This document shows, piece by piece, positions 55,223 to 64,000 of a stretch of 64,000 nucleotides of DNA (position 1 is the stretch's first letter; every line of letters starts with the position of its first letter). Below the pieces are notes generated by a model. That model had not been told where the DNA came from. It worked only from the letters and a program-made list of their open reading frames with translations, and did no database searches. Position numbers and translations under genes: made by a program. The DNA comes from Archangiaceae bacterium (GTDB taxonomy: Bacteria > Myxococcota > Myxococcia > Myxococcales > Myxococcaceae), in assembly GCA_016714225.1 (NCBI GenBank), contig JADJNS010000018.1, positions 290,151-354,150 on the forward strand. The letters run 5' to 3'.

Positions 55223-56989
55223 GTGCTCGCCCACACCCTCGCGCTCCTGCTCACGGCTACCGCGCCGAAGCCCGTCATCAGCGTGCTGTACTTCGAGAAC
55301 AACTCGGCGAGCCCCGAGCTCGACGTGATGCGCAAGGGCCTGGCCGACATGATGGTGACCGACCTGGTGGCGTGGGACGGGGTCACGGTGGTCGAGCGCA
55401 ACCGGCTCGAAGCGGTGCTGACCGAGCTCAAGCTCCAGCAGAGCAAGAAGCTCGACGCGGCCACCGCGGTGAAGGTCGGCAAGCTGATCGGCGCGCAGTA
55501 CACGCTGACCGGCTCGATGGCGCTGCAGGCCAACCAGCTGCGCCTCGACGCCCGGCTGACCCACGTGCAGACCGCGACCACCGCGGCCACCGCCAGCACC
55601 ACCGGAGAGAAGGACAGAATCTTCGACCTCGAGCAGGAGCTGGTGCTCAAGCTCACCTCGGCCATCGACGCGAAGCTGACCGACGCCGCGGCCCGCAAGA
55701 AATCGAAGGTGCCCGACTTCGACGCGCTGCTGGCGTACTCCAGGGCGGTCGACCTGTCGGACCAGGGCAAGGTCGACGAGGCGCAGGCGGCGATGCAGGC
55801 GCTGGTCTCGAAGTCGCCCACCTTCTTGATGGCGCGCGAGCGCAAGACCGAGCTGCTCGCGAAGCTGAAAGAGTTCGAGCAGCGGCGCAAAGAGCTGACC
55901 ACCGACTCGGTGCTGCAGCTGGGCAAGCTCGCTGACGAGGCGCTGGCGCAGGCGGCGAAGCTCGACACCCTCGACGAGAAGGCGCAGCGCCGCTACCTGC
56001 AGATGCGGGTCATCAAGGGCCGCTTCCTGATTCGGGTGCTGAAGCAGTCGCTCACCACGCGCCGCGAGCACCTGCGGCTGCCGCTCAAGGGCAGAGAAGC
56101 GCAGGCCCTGGGCACGATGCGCGCCTGGGTCGACAACCAGCGGCGGTTCATCGACGAGCTCGAGCGCTACACCCGACAGCGCACCCAGGTGTTCAACGGC
56201 GTCGCGTCACCGCCGTCGACCAGCGACGCGCTCGAGCCCGAGGTGGTGGAAAAGGTGCGCGACGCGCACTTCGGAGACGTCTCGATCGGCGACCCGCTCT
56301 TTCCGCTGCTCGACTTCGTGCTGCAGGGCAGGGCCGACGACGGCAACGGCGCCTTCTTCGTCGCGCCCGCGCTGGGAGACCTCGACCCGAAAGAGCAGAA
56401 AGGGGCGTTCGAGCTGCTCGACCGCCAGTTCGAGGTCGAGCTCGCCGCGTACCGGAGAGACGCGGCGCGGGCCCGCGAGTACCCGGCGATTCGGCTGCTC
56501 GACCTCGAGGCCGACGCGCTGCTGCGGCTCGACCGCGACGAAGACGCCATCGCCGCGCTGCAGAAGATTCTCGACACCTTCCCCTCGTCGTCACAGGCGC
56601 CGCGGGCCGAGAGCCGCATCAAGAGGCTGCTCGGCGCCGAGCACGACCACCAGCGCTCGAGGCAAGAACGCTGGGCGAAGGCGCTCACCACCTGCGACGA
56701 CATGGACATTCGGGTCGGCATGGAGACGCTCGAGCGCAAGCTGCGGCGCTTCGGGCTCGCCGCGCTGGCGCTGCAGGCGGCAGAGCTCGAGAAGGCGTGC
56801 CAGCCGACGCCGAAGAACCGCAGCGCGTTCGCGTACGCGTACCAGCACTTCGCGCTCGAAGCGGCGGCCCACGAAGACTGCGACGCGAGCCGCGGGTGGT
56901 GGTCGAAGTACACCGCGGTCGGCGGGTCGGTGGGCGACATGCTGGCGTGGGCGAAGAACCAGCCGTGGTGCGAAGCCCCCCACCAATAG
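55223..56989 (+). CDS. CsgG-like domain protein with TPR region
   Basis: 588 residues, signal peptide (LAHTLALLLTATAP). An N-terminal CsgG/FlgO-like segment (ISVLYFENNSASPELDVMRK, TVVERNRLEAVLTEL, GKLIGAQYTLTGSM, residues about 15-130) is followed by helical repeats and a long charged helical tail without further recognisable domain. Periplasmic location is likely. The true CsgG pore loop cannot be identified, so the pore-forming role is not claimed. Confidence 0.75.
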   Translation: MLAHTLALLLTATAPKPVISVLYFENNSASPELDVMRKGLADMMVTDLVAWDGVTVVERNRLEAVLTELKLQQSKKLDAATAVKVGKLIGAQYTLTGSMALQANQLRLDARLTHVQTATTAATASTTGEKDRIFDLEQELVLKLTSAIDAKLTDAAARKKSKVPDFDALLAYSRAVDLSDQGKVDEAQAAMQALVSKSPTFLMARERKTELLAKLKEFEQRRKELTTDSVLQLGKLADEALAQAAKLDTLDEKAQRRYLQMRVIKGRFLIRVLKQSLTTRREHLRLPLKGREAQALGTMRAWVDNQRRFIDELERYTRQRTQVFNGVASPPSTSDALEPEVVEKVRDAHFGDVSIGDPLFPLLDFVLQGRADDGNGAFFVAPALGDLDPKEQKGAFELLDRQFEVELAAYRRDAARAREYPAIRLLDLEADALLRLDRDEDAIAALQKILDTFPSSSQAPRAESRIKRLLGAEHDHQRSRQERWAKALTTCDDMDIRVGMETLERKLRRFGLAALALQAAELEKACQPTPKNRSAFAYAYQHFALEAAAHEDCDASRGWWSKYTAVGGSVGDMLAWAKNQPWCEAPHQ

Positions 56990-57028
56990 GCTGGCCGTCA
57001 CCCGGGCGCGCGGGTAGGAAGCGCGCCC

Positions 57029-57725
57029 ATGGGCGCACAATGGAAGCACAAGGGCCGCACCGAGAACGCCGCGGCGCGAGGCCGCCTGTTCGGCAAGCTG
57101 GCGAAAGAGGTCATCGTCGCCGCGAAGGGCGGGGCGGACCCCGAGACCAACTCGAAGCTGCGGGCCGCGGTCGATGCGGCGAAGAAGGCCTCGATGCCGC
57201 GCGACACGCTCGACCGCGCCATCAAGAAGGGCGCCGGCCTGCTCGACGGCCCGGTGAACTACGAGCTCATCACCTACGAGGGCTTCGCTACGCACCGCGT
57301 GCCCGTCATCGTCGAGTGCCTCACCGAGAACCGCACCCGCACCGCGAGCAACGTGCGCCTGCTGTTCCGCAAGGGGGCAGCTGGCGGCGGCCGGCGCAGT
57401 GAGCTGGGACTTCGAGCACCTCGGCGCCATCGAAGCGGCGCCGCCCAAGCCCGGCACCGACGCCGAGAGCGCGGCCATCGAAGCGGGCGCGCAAGACCTC
57501 GAGGCCGGCGACGAGGGCGCGACGCGCTTCTACACCGCAGGCTCGGACCTCGACGCCGTGGCCAAGGCGCTCACCGCGGCGGGCTGGTCGGTGAGCTCGC
57601 AGGCGCTGGTGTGGCGCGCGAAGAACAAGGTGTCACTCGACGACGCGAAGCGTGCTGAGGTCGAGTCGTTTCTCGAAGAGATGGACTCGGACGACGACGT
57701 GCAGAACATCTACACCGCGCTGTGA
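57029..57725 (+). pseudogene. yebC: YebC/PmpR-family protein, frameshifted
   Basis: The first frame from ATG 57029 encodes the YebC N-terminus (WKHKGRTENAAARGRLFGKLAKE ... in parts, KKASMPRDTLDRAIKKG, YEGFATHRVPVIVECLTENRTRTASNVR). The second frame to 57725 encodes the rest (AGAVSWDFEHLG ... DDVQNIYTAL). The break is at the five-G run near 57373-57377: removing one G gives KGQLAAAGAVSWDF. The joined protein is about 231 residues, normal for the family (ribosome-associated or transcription-related factor). An error in sequence is likely, because YebC is conserved. Confidence 0.85.
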
Positions 57726-57738
57726 AAGGGAGCTCACC

Positions 57739-58119
57739 ATGAACATCGCCGTCTGGGTCGTGCAGGTGCTGCTCGCGATTGCGTTCACCGGCTCGGGGTT
57801 CATGAAGATCACCACCCCCATCGACGCGCTCCACGCGCAGATGGCCTGGAGCCGCGATTTCCCCGACCTCGCCATTCGGTTGATCGGCGTGCTCGAGGTG
57901 CTCGGCGCCATCGGCCTCGTGCTGCCCTCGGCCACGCGCATCATGCCCAAGCTGACGGTGGCCGCGGCGGTCGGCCTGGTGCTGACGATGGTCGGCGCAG
58001 CCATCACCCACATTCGCATCGGCGAGCTCGGCTTCATCGGCGTCAACGCGCTGCTCGGCGGCCTCGCCGCGTTCGTGGCCTGGGCCCGCTTGAAGAAGGT
58101 CCCCATCGCGCCGCGCTGA
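57739..58119 (+). CDS. DoxX-like membrane protein
   Basis: 126 residues, four hydrophobic segments, ATG at 57739 with AAAGGGAG upstream. The sequence (GSGFMKITTPIDALHAQMAW ... LEVLGAIGLVLPSATRIMPKLT) fits the DoxX-like/MauE-type small integral membrane family. Redox or membrane-associated role unknown. Confidence 0.82.
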   Translation: MNIAVWVVQVLLAIAFTGSGFMKITTPIDALHAQMAWSRDFPDLAIRLIGVLEVLGAIGLVLPSATRIMPKLTVAAAVGLVLTMVGAAITHIRIGELGFIGVNALLGGLAAFVAWARLKKVPIAPR

Positions 58120-58233
58120 GTCAGCGGCCGGGGGTGGATAAGCGCCGCGCTGTCGAGCTGTCCGCTGGGAGAGGACGCACCTCAGCGTTGCCGCAGTGAG
58201 AGCGGTTGGTCTGCTTCGTGCTCTTCCCGGAGC

Positions 58234-61179
58234 ATGCCTGTCTCCCGTGTCGCGCTGAGCGGTCTCGTCACCTTCCTCGCCTTCGCCGGCTGTGGCAGCA
58301 ACGTCGGCACTCCTGATGGGGGCGGCACCGGTGGCTCCTCGGGTGGCACCTCCGGCGGCGCAGCCGGTTCTGCAGGTGGTGGTTCTGCGGGTGGGACCAG
58401 CGGTGGCGCTGCGGGCGGTGACGCGGGCGGTGAAGCAGGCGGCGACGCGGGTGGCTCCGGCGGTGGCGCAGCAGGCGGAACCGCAGGCGGCTCGGCGGGC
58501 GGAACCGCGGGTGGCGCAGCGGGCGGTCGCGCAGGTGGCTCGGCGGGCGGAACCGCAGGCGGCTCTGCAGGCGGCTCTGCAGGCGGCTCTGCAGGCGGCG
58601 GTACGTCAGCGCCGCTGCGGTCGCACCCCAGTCAGCTCGACGGCACGGGGTACTTCGCGTCGGTGGCGCTCTCTCCCGACGGCAGCAAGATTCTGCTCGG
58701 CGCCGACGTGGGCGGCATCTACATCTCCGACGGGCTGTTCGGCTCGGTGCTCGGCCGCTTCCGCGGCTTCTTCGCGGGTCTGAACGACGCGTCGGGCTTC
58801 TCCACCCAGCTCAACCGCGGCAACGCCCTGGCGTGGCCCGACGACGACGAGCTCATCGCCATCGTGGGCGCGAACAACAGCGGCGGCATCTTCACCCGCG
58901 ACGTCTCGAGCTCGTCGGTGGGCGGGCAGTGGGTGCTGCGCTCGAGCACCTATTGGATAGACGCCGAAGGGCCGCAGCAGGCGTCGGCGGCCTCGCGCGA
59001 GACCGGGCGGCTCATCGAGTTCGCTCCCGGCACCGGCTTGCGCTGGGCCGCGGTGCACCTCGCCCGCGGCGCAGCAGCCGACTACGGGCTCATCTCTTCC
59101 ACCGACCATGGCCACACCTGGAGCGAGCTGCTCGGCTCGACCACCGTCGCCGGCTGGTCGGCGACCCAGCGGGTGGTCGCGCTGCGCTACCTGCCCGGCA
59201 ACGACGTGCTGCTCCTCGCCTCGTCGGGAGAGCAGAGCGTCTCGACCGCGGCGCACCAGAACACGCCCCAGTTCCAGAGCGGCTTCGCGGCCGGCATCTG
59301 GCTCATCAAGAACGCCTCGACCGCCACGCCCGGAAACCTCGCCTCCCGGCTGGTGCGCCTCGACGCTGCGGGTGGCGGCCACCCCGGCCCCGAGCCCTGG
59401 TACGCCATGACCGCCGTCGAGCGCGGCGCCGCCATCGAGGTCTACTCGGCGCTGTCGCCCGACACCTCGCGCAGCAGCTCGCTGATGTGGAGATCGACCT
59501 TCACCTACGGCGCCGCCTTCGCGCCCGCCTCGCAGAGCTGGGTCGACGTGAGCCCCGCCAGCGCGCTCGCCACCATCACCGGCAAGTGGTGCGCGCTCGA
59601 GGCCTTCGTCTCGGGCGCCGCGACCCACCTCGTCGCCAGCGCCTGGGCCGGTCAGAACGCCCAGCCCGCCAGCGGCAGCTTCTACGCCATGGCGCCGTCA
59701 GGCAGCCGGGTCGCCAAGGGCATCGTCAACACCCAGATGCGCCTGCTCGCTGCGAACACCGCCGGCGCCGGCGCCGCGTGGGAATCACTCGACGACGCGC
59801 GCACGATGGGGTGGGCGGCCAGCCCCGCTCCCGGCGGAGCGGCGGGCACCGCGGGCTCGGCGGCCGCCGGCACCGCCCTGCGCAACTACGGCACCGGCGA
59901 CGATTGGTTCGCCAGCATCTCGGGCACCGACAGCCTCGAGTCGTCGAGGCCCGGCACCTCGTCGTGGACCACCGGCACCCTGCGCATCGCCGCCGATGGC
60001 TCGCGGCTCTTTCTCACCGGCCGCGCCGGCGCCTACGTCTGCAAGGCTCCGTTCGGCCCGCTCGCGCAGGTGAAGTGGTACGCGCTCAACTCGGGCCTGG
60101 GCAACACCAGCAACCACCGCCTCACCCAGTACCGCGGCACCACCCCCGCGCACCTGGGCAAGTGGGCGTTCACCGACACCGACCGCACCGGCTTCGTGGG
60201 GCAGTTTCGAGGCACCCAGGCCACCCGCAACGCGCTGTGCATCGGCCGGCCCGCCAGCGGGGTCACCGGCGTCGGCCTCGGCGTGTCGCTCAACAGCAGC
60301 ACCATGCGGCTGGTGGTCGGCGCCGAGAGCACCGCCTCGCACGGAGGCGACTTCTCCGACGACGCGTGGGCCGGGCCCACCACGGGCTCGTTCTCGAACT
60401 TCCCCGCGGTGCCGGGCGCCACCGGCGCGGTCTCGCAGCTGCTCGCCTTCAACGACGCCAGCAACACTCCGCACGTCTTTGCGGTGGCGGGCGATCGGCT
60501 GGTGCACGGCGTGGGCAACACCTTCTCTTCCTGGACGGTGGTCAAGACGCTGGCGCACGCGTACGGCACCGATGACCACGTGGTGCTCCGCTACGTGAAG
60601 GCCGGCGCCGCCGAGCACGTCTTCCTCGCGTTGCCTGACGACGGCGTCTACCGCGCCACCGCGCCCAGCCTGAACACCTTCACCGCCTGGTGGAGCCGCT
60701 CGGTGAGCGGGTTCGATCGGCAGGCCTTCCCGTACCTCGCCTTCAGCCCCAGCGGCGCCGGCAGGCTCTTCGCCAGCTTCGGCCCCGACGGCGTGTGGCA
60801 GGTCGACCCCTCGGCGCCCGCCGCGACCGGCAGCGCAGCGCCGGCCGGAGCGGTGAAGCTCGGCTACGCCCCCTTCACCGGCGCGGGCGCGAACGACCGC
60901 TTCGCCATCACCACCGAAGAGCAGACCGGAGACCTGGTCGCGGTGCGCATGAAGTGGACACAGGCCGACGCGCCCGCGCGGGTGTTTCGCGTCGCCCAGC
61001 CTGCCAACCCCAGCGCCGCGGTGGTGACCGACCTCACCGACGCCGCCTTCGGCGACCTGGGCGTGATGGTGATGGACCTCGAGGCCTCCGACCCCTTCAT
61101 CGGCGTGCTGTTCAACCACGCCGGCCTCAACGGCCTGTGGCCGGGCTCGGGCTACCCCGGCGACACCCACGGGTTCTGA
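58234..61179 (+). CDS. Large lipoprotein with Gly-rich linker and BNR-repeat beta-propeller
   Basis: 981 residues, lipobox FAGC. A roughly 100-residue linker made of GGSAGG/GGTAGG-type units follows, then a long beta-propeller-like region with Asp-box motifs (SSTDHGHTWSELLG near residue 287) similar to xyloglucanase or sialidase-type propellers. No catalytic residues could be assigned. It ends GLNGLWPGSGYPGDTHGF. The linker DNA is an imperfect 12-15-bp repeat and may vary in length. Confidence 0.75.
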   Translation: MPVSRVALSGLVTFLAFAGCGSNVGTPDGGGTGGSSGGTSGGAAGSAGGGSAGGTSGGAAGGDAGGEAGGDAGGSGGGAAGGTAGGSAGGTAGGAAGGRAGGSAGGTAGGSAGGSAGGSAGGGTSAPLRSHPSQLDGTGYFASVALSPDGSKILLGADVGGIYISDGLFGSVLGRFRGFFAGLNDASGFSTQLNRGNALAWPDDDELIAIVGANNSGGIFTRDVSSSSVGGQWVLRSSTYWIDAEGPQQASAASRETGRLIEFAPGTGLRWAAVHLARGAAADYGLISSTDHGHTWSELLGSTTVAGWSATQRVVALRYLPGNDVLLLASSGEQSVSTAAHQNTPQFQSGFAAGIWLIKNASTATPGNLASRLVRLDAAGGGHPGPEPWYAMTAVERGAAIEVYSALSPDTSRSSSLMWRSTFTYGAAFAPASQSWVDVSPASALATITGKWCALEAFVSGAATHLVASAWAGQNAQPASGSFYAMAPSGSRVAKGIVNTQMRLLAANTAGAGAAWESLDDARTMGWAASPAPGGAAGTAGSAAAGTALRNYGTGDDWFASISGTDSLESSRPGTSSWTTGTLRIAADGSRLFLTGRAGAYVCKAPFGPLAQVKWYALNSGLGNTSNHRLTQYRGTTPAHLGKWAFTDTDRTGFVGQFRGTQATRNALCIGRPASGVTGVGLGVSLNSSTMRLVVGAESTASHGGDFSDDAWAGPTTGSFSNFPAVPGATGAVSQLLAFNDASNTPHVFAVAGDRLVHGVGNTFSSWTVVKTLAHAYGTDDHVVLRYVKAGAAEHVFLALPDDGVYRATAPSLNTFTAWWSRSVSGFDRQAFPYLAFSPSGAGRLFASFGPDGVWQVDPSAPAATGSAAPAGAVKLGYAPFTGAGANDRFAITTEEQTGDLVAVRMKWTQADAPARVFRVAQPANPSAAVVTDLTDAAFGDLGVMVMDLEASDPFIGVLFNHAGLNGLWPGSGYPGDTHGF

Positions 61180-61233
61180 GTCGCCGTAAATCGCTGTTAC
61201 GTTGCCGAAAACGAGGGCGCGAGTACCGAAGGC

Positions 61234-62298
61234 ATGCTGCCTCCGGTCTCGTCTGCTTCCTCGACGGTCAGCTCCAGCGTCTCCACGACCCGCGTCACGG
61301 TGGCTCCGCCGCCGCCACCGCCGCCGTCGCCACCGCCGACCGTCAGCGTCGATACAGTCGACGCGCCGAAGCCGTCGCCGCCGGTGAACCTGAGCGGCGC
61401 ACCCTCGTGGCTGCCGCTGCCGCCGGTCGGGCCGCGCCTCGACCACATCGACGACGGGTGGACCCCGCAGGGCCAGGGCTACGACGAGGGCCGCGGCGAG
61501 ATTCTCACCACGTACTACCAGGACGCGAAGACGATTCCCTTCGGCCCCACCCTCGCGCCGGCGAAGGTGCTGCTCTCGGTGCAGGACAAAGACCATGGCG
61601 GTGAGCGCCTGCAGGTCGAGCTCGGCGGTACGCCTCCGCCCGCGCACGGCGGCGGAGTCTCGACCGACGGCGACCGCGTCTACGTCTCCGACACCGATCG
61701 CGTGTACGTGTACAGCCGCGCCGAGCTCGAGTCGGCAGCAGCGAAAGGCGTCTCCGCGAAGCCGCTGCAGCAGCTCGACCTCGACACCGACGACGTCACC
61801 GACCCGGCGACCGGTCTCACCTTGAGGTCGGCCGGCAGCTTCATGGCCGTCAAAGACGGCTACGCCTACGTCGGCGGCTACAGCGAAGACGGCGACGGCA
61901 GGGCCGGCGCGCTCTGGCGCTACCCGCTCAACGGCGACGGCACGCTCTCGAAGACGCCCGAAGGCCCGCTGCGGGTCCCCGACCGCGCGCAGGGGGTCGC
62001 CGTCGTCGACGGAGCGCTGCTCTTCACCACCGGCGCCAGGCAGCTCGTCTACCAGCCGTTCGACGAAGCGACCTTCACCGCCGACATCGACGACCGCCGC
62101 GACATCGGCAACGGCCGCATCGACCCCTACGCGCAGGGTCTCAACGTCGTCGACGGTGAGCTCTGGGTCACCTACGAGAGCGGCTCGCACAAGTACGACC
62201 AGCAGGTCGACTCGCCGCGCGAATACATTCAGCGCATCCCGCTCGAGCAGCTCGACCTCGACGCGGCCGGCCTCACGCCCGACGACCTCGACGCCTGA
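61234..62298 (+). CDS. Beta-propeller-like hypothetical protein
   Basis: 354 residues from ATG 61234. A Ser/Thr/Pro-rich N-terminus (VAPPPPPPPSPPP) is followed by a body with repeated short strands around Gly-Asp-rich loops (GGGVSTDGDRVYVSDTDRVYVYS, YAYVGGYSEDGDGRAGALWRYP, in parts). No signal peptide is visible, although the preceding frame is open to 61190 without another start. Function unknown; a secretion route or an extended N-terminus may be missing. Confidence 0.6.
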   Translation: MLPPVSSASSTVSSSVSTTRVTVAPPPPPPPSPPPTVSVDTVDAPKPSPPVNLSGAPSWLPLPPVGPRLDHIDDGWTPQGQGYDEGRGEILTTYYQDAKTIPFGPTLAPAKVLLSVQDKDHGGERLQVELGGTPPPAHGGGVSTDGDRVYVSDTDRVYVYSRAELESAAAKGVSAKPLQQLDLDTDDVTDPATGLTLRSAGSFMAVKDGYAYVGGYSEDGDGRAGALWRYPLNGDGTLSKTPEGPLRVPDRAQGVAVVDGALLFTTGARQLVYQPFDEATFTADIDDRRDIGNGRIDPYAQGLNVVDGELWVTYESGSHKYDQQVDSPREYIQRIPLEQLDLDAAGLTPDDLDA

Positions 62299-62322
62299 GG
62301 CTCGGGGCCGAGCGACGCAGCC

Positions 62323-64000
62323 TCACGGGTACGGCTGCGGCGCGATGCCCAGCTGCCGCAGCTCGGGCAGCACCAGCAGCTTCGCGCGCCCGTAGTACGC
62401 CGCCGAGTCGTACTCGCGGCCGCCGACCAGCACCGCCGTGTCGTACTCGGCGTCGTGCGTCATGGTGGTCTCGAGGAACAGCCACTTCGTCGTCCGCGCG
62501 CGCGCATACGGGTTGGGCGGTGGCTTCACCCCGGCGCCCGCATCGCGCGCCGCCGCCGGCGCGGCGCCCGCATCGGCGTCGTTCGCGAGCAGCCCACCGT
62601 CGGCCATCGCGCCGCCGTCGATCACCACCTCGCTCGGCCCCAGCGGCACCACCCCCGCGTCGGCCACCGGCGGCGCCCACTGCGCGGCATACTCGAGGTC
62701 CTTCGGCGCAGCCTTCCACGCCACGAACGCGTGCCCCGGCACCAGCACGATGGCCGGCTGCAGGCCGATCGCCTCCATCAGCGTGGCGTAGAGAATCGCG
62801 CCCTCGAGGCACTGCGCGTTGGTCGAGGTCAGCACGTCGCCCGGCAGGCGCGCGCGCTGCCCGTAGCCGGTGCCCGCGAGCATCTCGGGGTTCATCACGT
62901 ACGACACCCCGCGCGCCTTGAGGGTGTCGAACAGGGCCTTCACCTGCGGAATGGTGGCCGACTGCTCGCCCGAGAACGTGTTGCGGGGCGCGCGCGACTT
63001 GGCCTCGGTGAGAAACGACTCGACCGCCTTGCTGCTCGGCGTCACCCACGCCGCCATGTACATCGCCTGGTTCTCGGTGAGCGCCCTCTCTTCGTCGACG
63101 AAGGTGGCGGTGGGCAGAAAGTCGCGCGGCTTGAGCTCGATGCTCGGCGAGTCTTGAAACACCACCTGCTCGCCCTTGTCCGAGATGGCGACCACCTTCA
63201 GGTTCAGCTGCGCCGAGCGCGCCGCGGTCACCGAGGCCACGTCGAACCCCGGCGCCAGGTGCGGCGTCACCTCGATGCTCGCCGGCTGGTTCTTCAGCAC
63301 CGTCTCGGTGCGCGTCACCGGCGCCGTCACGCCGTCGATGCTGGCCTCGACGCGGAACTGCCGGTCTTCACCGATGTTGGCGATGAAGAACCGCACCAGC
63401 CCGCGGGCGCCGCCCTGCTTGCCCATCAGGTGGTAGATGCCCAGCGGCACGATGGGCTGGTGGTCGGTCTCGATCACCGCCTTGAACGTCTTCGCCGGCA
63501 CCAGCGCCTTCTTCACCTCGGCCAGGTCTTCCACGTCGCCGCCCAGCTTCTCGCTGGCCTGCACCGCCTTCACCGCCAGGTCGAGCTTGCCGGTGTGCAG
63601 CAGCGCCCGCGCCCGGTACTTCTGCGCGCGGTTGAGCGTCTCTTTGCCCTCGGGCGACTTGGGCTTCTTCACCAGCTTCACCGTCTTGTCGGCGGCGGCC
63701 AGGCACTTGTCCCACTCGCGAATGCGGCACCGCACCTTGGCGTGGGTGAGCGCCACGTCGGGGTCCTTCGCGTCGTTGGCCTCGGCCTTCTCGAGCACCT
63801 TCAGCGCCATCTGCGGGCTGTTGAGCCCCACGAACGCGCGGGCCAGGAGCTCAGGGTGCCCACCCTTGGTCGGCCTTCATCATCATGTCGCCCAGGTCCC
63901 CGAGCAGCACGAAGTACTTCGCTTCTCGGCGCAGCGCGCCAGCCAGAGGTACGACTCGAGGTCGCGCTTCACCTCTTCGGCGCTCGGCCGCGCGAGCGCA
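62323..64000 (-). CDS. TPR/transglutaminase-like protein, 5' end off window, two frameshifts
   Basis: The clean frame ends at 62323 and is open back to 63831 (502 residues): TPR helices (ALKVLEKAEANDAKDPDVAL, CLAAADKTVKLVKK), a middle beta domain, and a transglutaminase-like C-terminal part (TNAQCLEGAILYATLMEAIG with Cys; VPGHAFVAWKA with His), then an Asp-Ala-rich loop and the C-terminus. Upstream coding continues in two other frames (ARPSAEEVKRDLESYLWLA ... KYFVLLGDLGDMMMKAD ... GGHPELLARAFVGLN), needing one base removed near 63868-63869 and one indel near 63919-63922. Errors at the end of a contig are the likeliest reason. Confidence 0.72.

Overview
This is a GC-rich (about 70%) chromosomal window, most likely from a myxobacterium (Myxococcota, probably Myxococcales). 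The indicators are FHA-domain sigma-54 activators paired with PEGA-tailed Ser/Thr kinases, DUF1592/DUF1552 secreted proteins, many lipoproteins with Asp-Ala-Gly or Gly/Ala/Ser linkers, a bacterial lysyl oxidase, and NRPS/PKS genes.

Layout. 1-3622 (minus): DUF1592-type lipoprotein, Tat-exported DUF1552 protein, and the 5' part of a beta-helix lipoprotein. 3818-8494 (plus): a tight four-gene operon of beta-helix lipoprotein, TPR/membrane protein, FHA-sigma54 activator and Ser/Thr kinase. 8500-11750: a nested repeat island with a 2349-bp IS66-family element (8-bp target duplication) sitting in an array of short palindromes, itself bracketed by a long imperfect inverted repeat. 11831-17425: an NRPS whose second adenylation domain is vestigial. 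17571-21630 (minus): HflX, a peptidoglycan-binding VanY-type peptidase, a DedA protein and a small acidic protein, followed by an isoprenyl-synthase remnant. 22233-28883 (minus): a second copy of the kinase/FHA/TPR module, interrupted by a hairpin-flanked AbiEi/DUF559-like gene, with a GbsR-type regulator upstream (28975-29487). 29532-33087: Nudix hydrolase, GNAT-like protein, lysyl oxidase and a STAS-like protein. 32994-39872 (minus): a hybrid NRPS-PKS-aminotransferase megasynthase. 39977-43014 (plus): XylF/G/H-type sugar ABC transporter. 43098-44692: a small basic ORF, a LamG-like lipoprotein and a poly-G tract that looks like an assembly artefact. 44693-45313: Sfp/EntD-type phosphopantetheinyl transferase. 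45373-48425: a third beta-helix lipoprotein and a response-regulator/histidine-kinase pair. 48688-51427: an unusual HAL-family protein, a PhnD-like binding protein and an unknown gene. 51464-54111: ABC-2 exporter. 54232-64000: lipoproteins, a CsgG-like TPR protein, YebC (frameshifted), a DoxX-like protein, beta-propeller-like proteins and a TPR/transglutaminase-like protein running off the right edge.

How the genes work together. The hybrid megasynthase (A-T-KS-AT-T-aminotransferase; A domain code reads as valine), the NRPS (C-A-T-C-vestigial A-T) and the phosphopantetheinyl transferase plausibly form one split pathway. A valine would be extended by malonate, aminated at the beta-keto position and handed to the NRPS. 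There is no thioesterase in the window. The two paralogous signalling modules look like membrane-linked kinase/FHA-activator circuits controlling secreted lipoproteins.

Sequence quality. At least five genes or gene parts read through single-base frameshifts (tnpB, the megasynthase C-terminus, yebC, and two in the right-edge gene), and there is a long G-rich homopolymer region near 44.6 kb. Some apparent defects are therefore probably sequencing or assembly errors.
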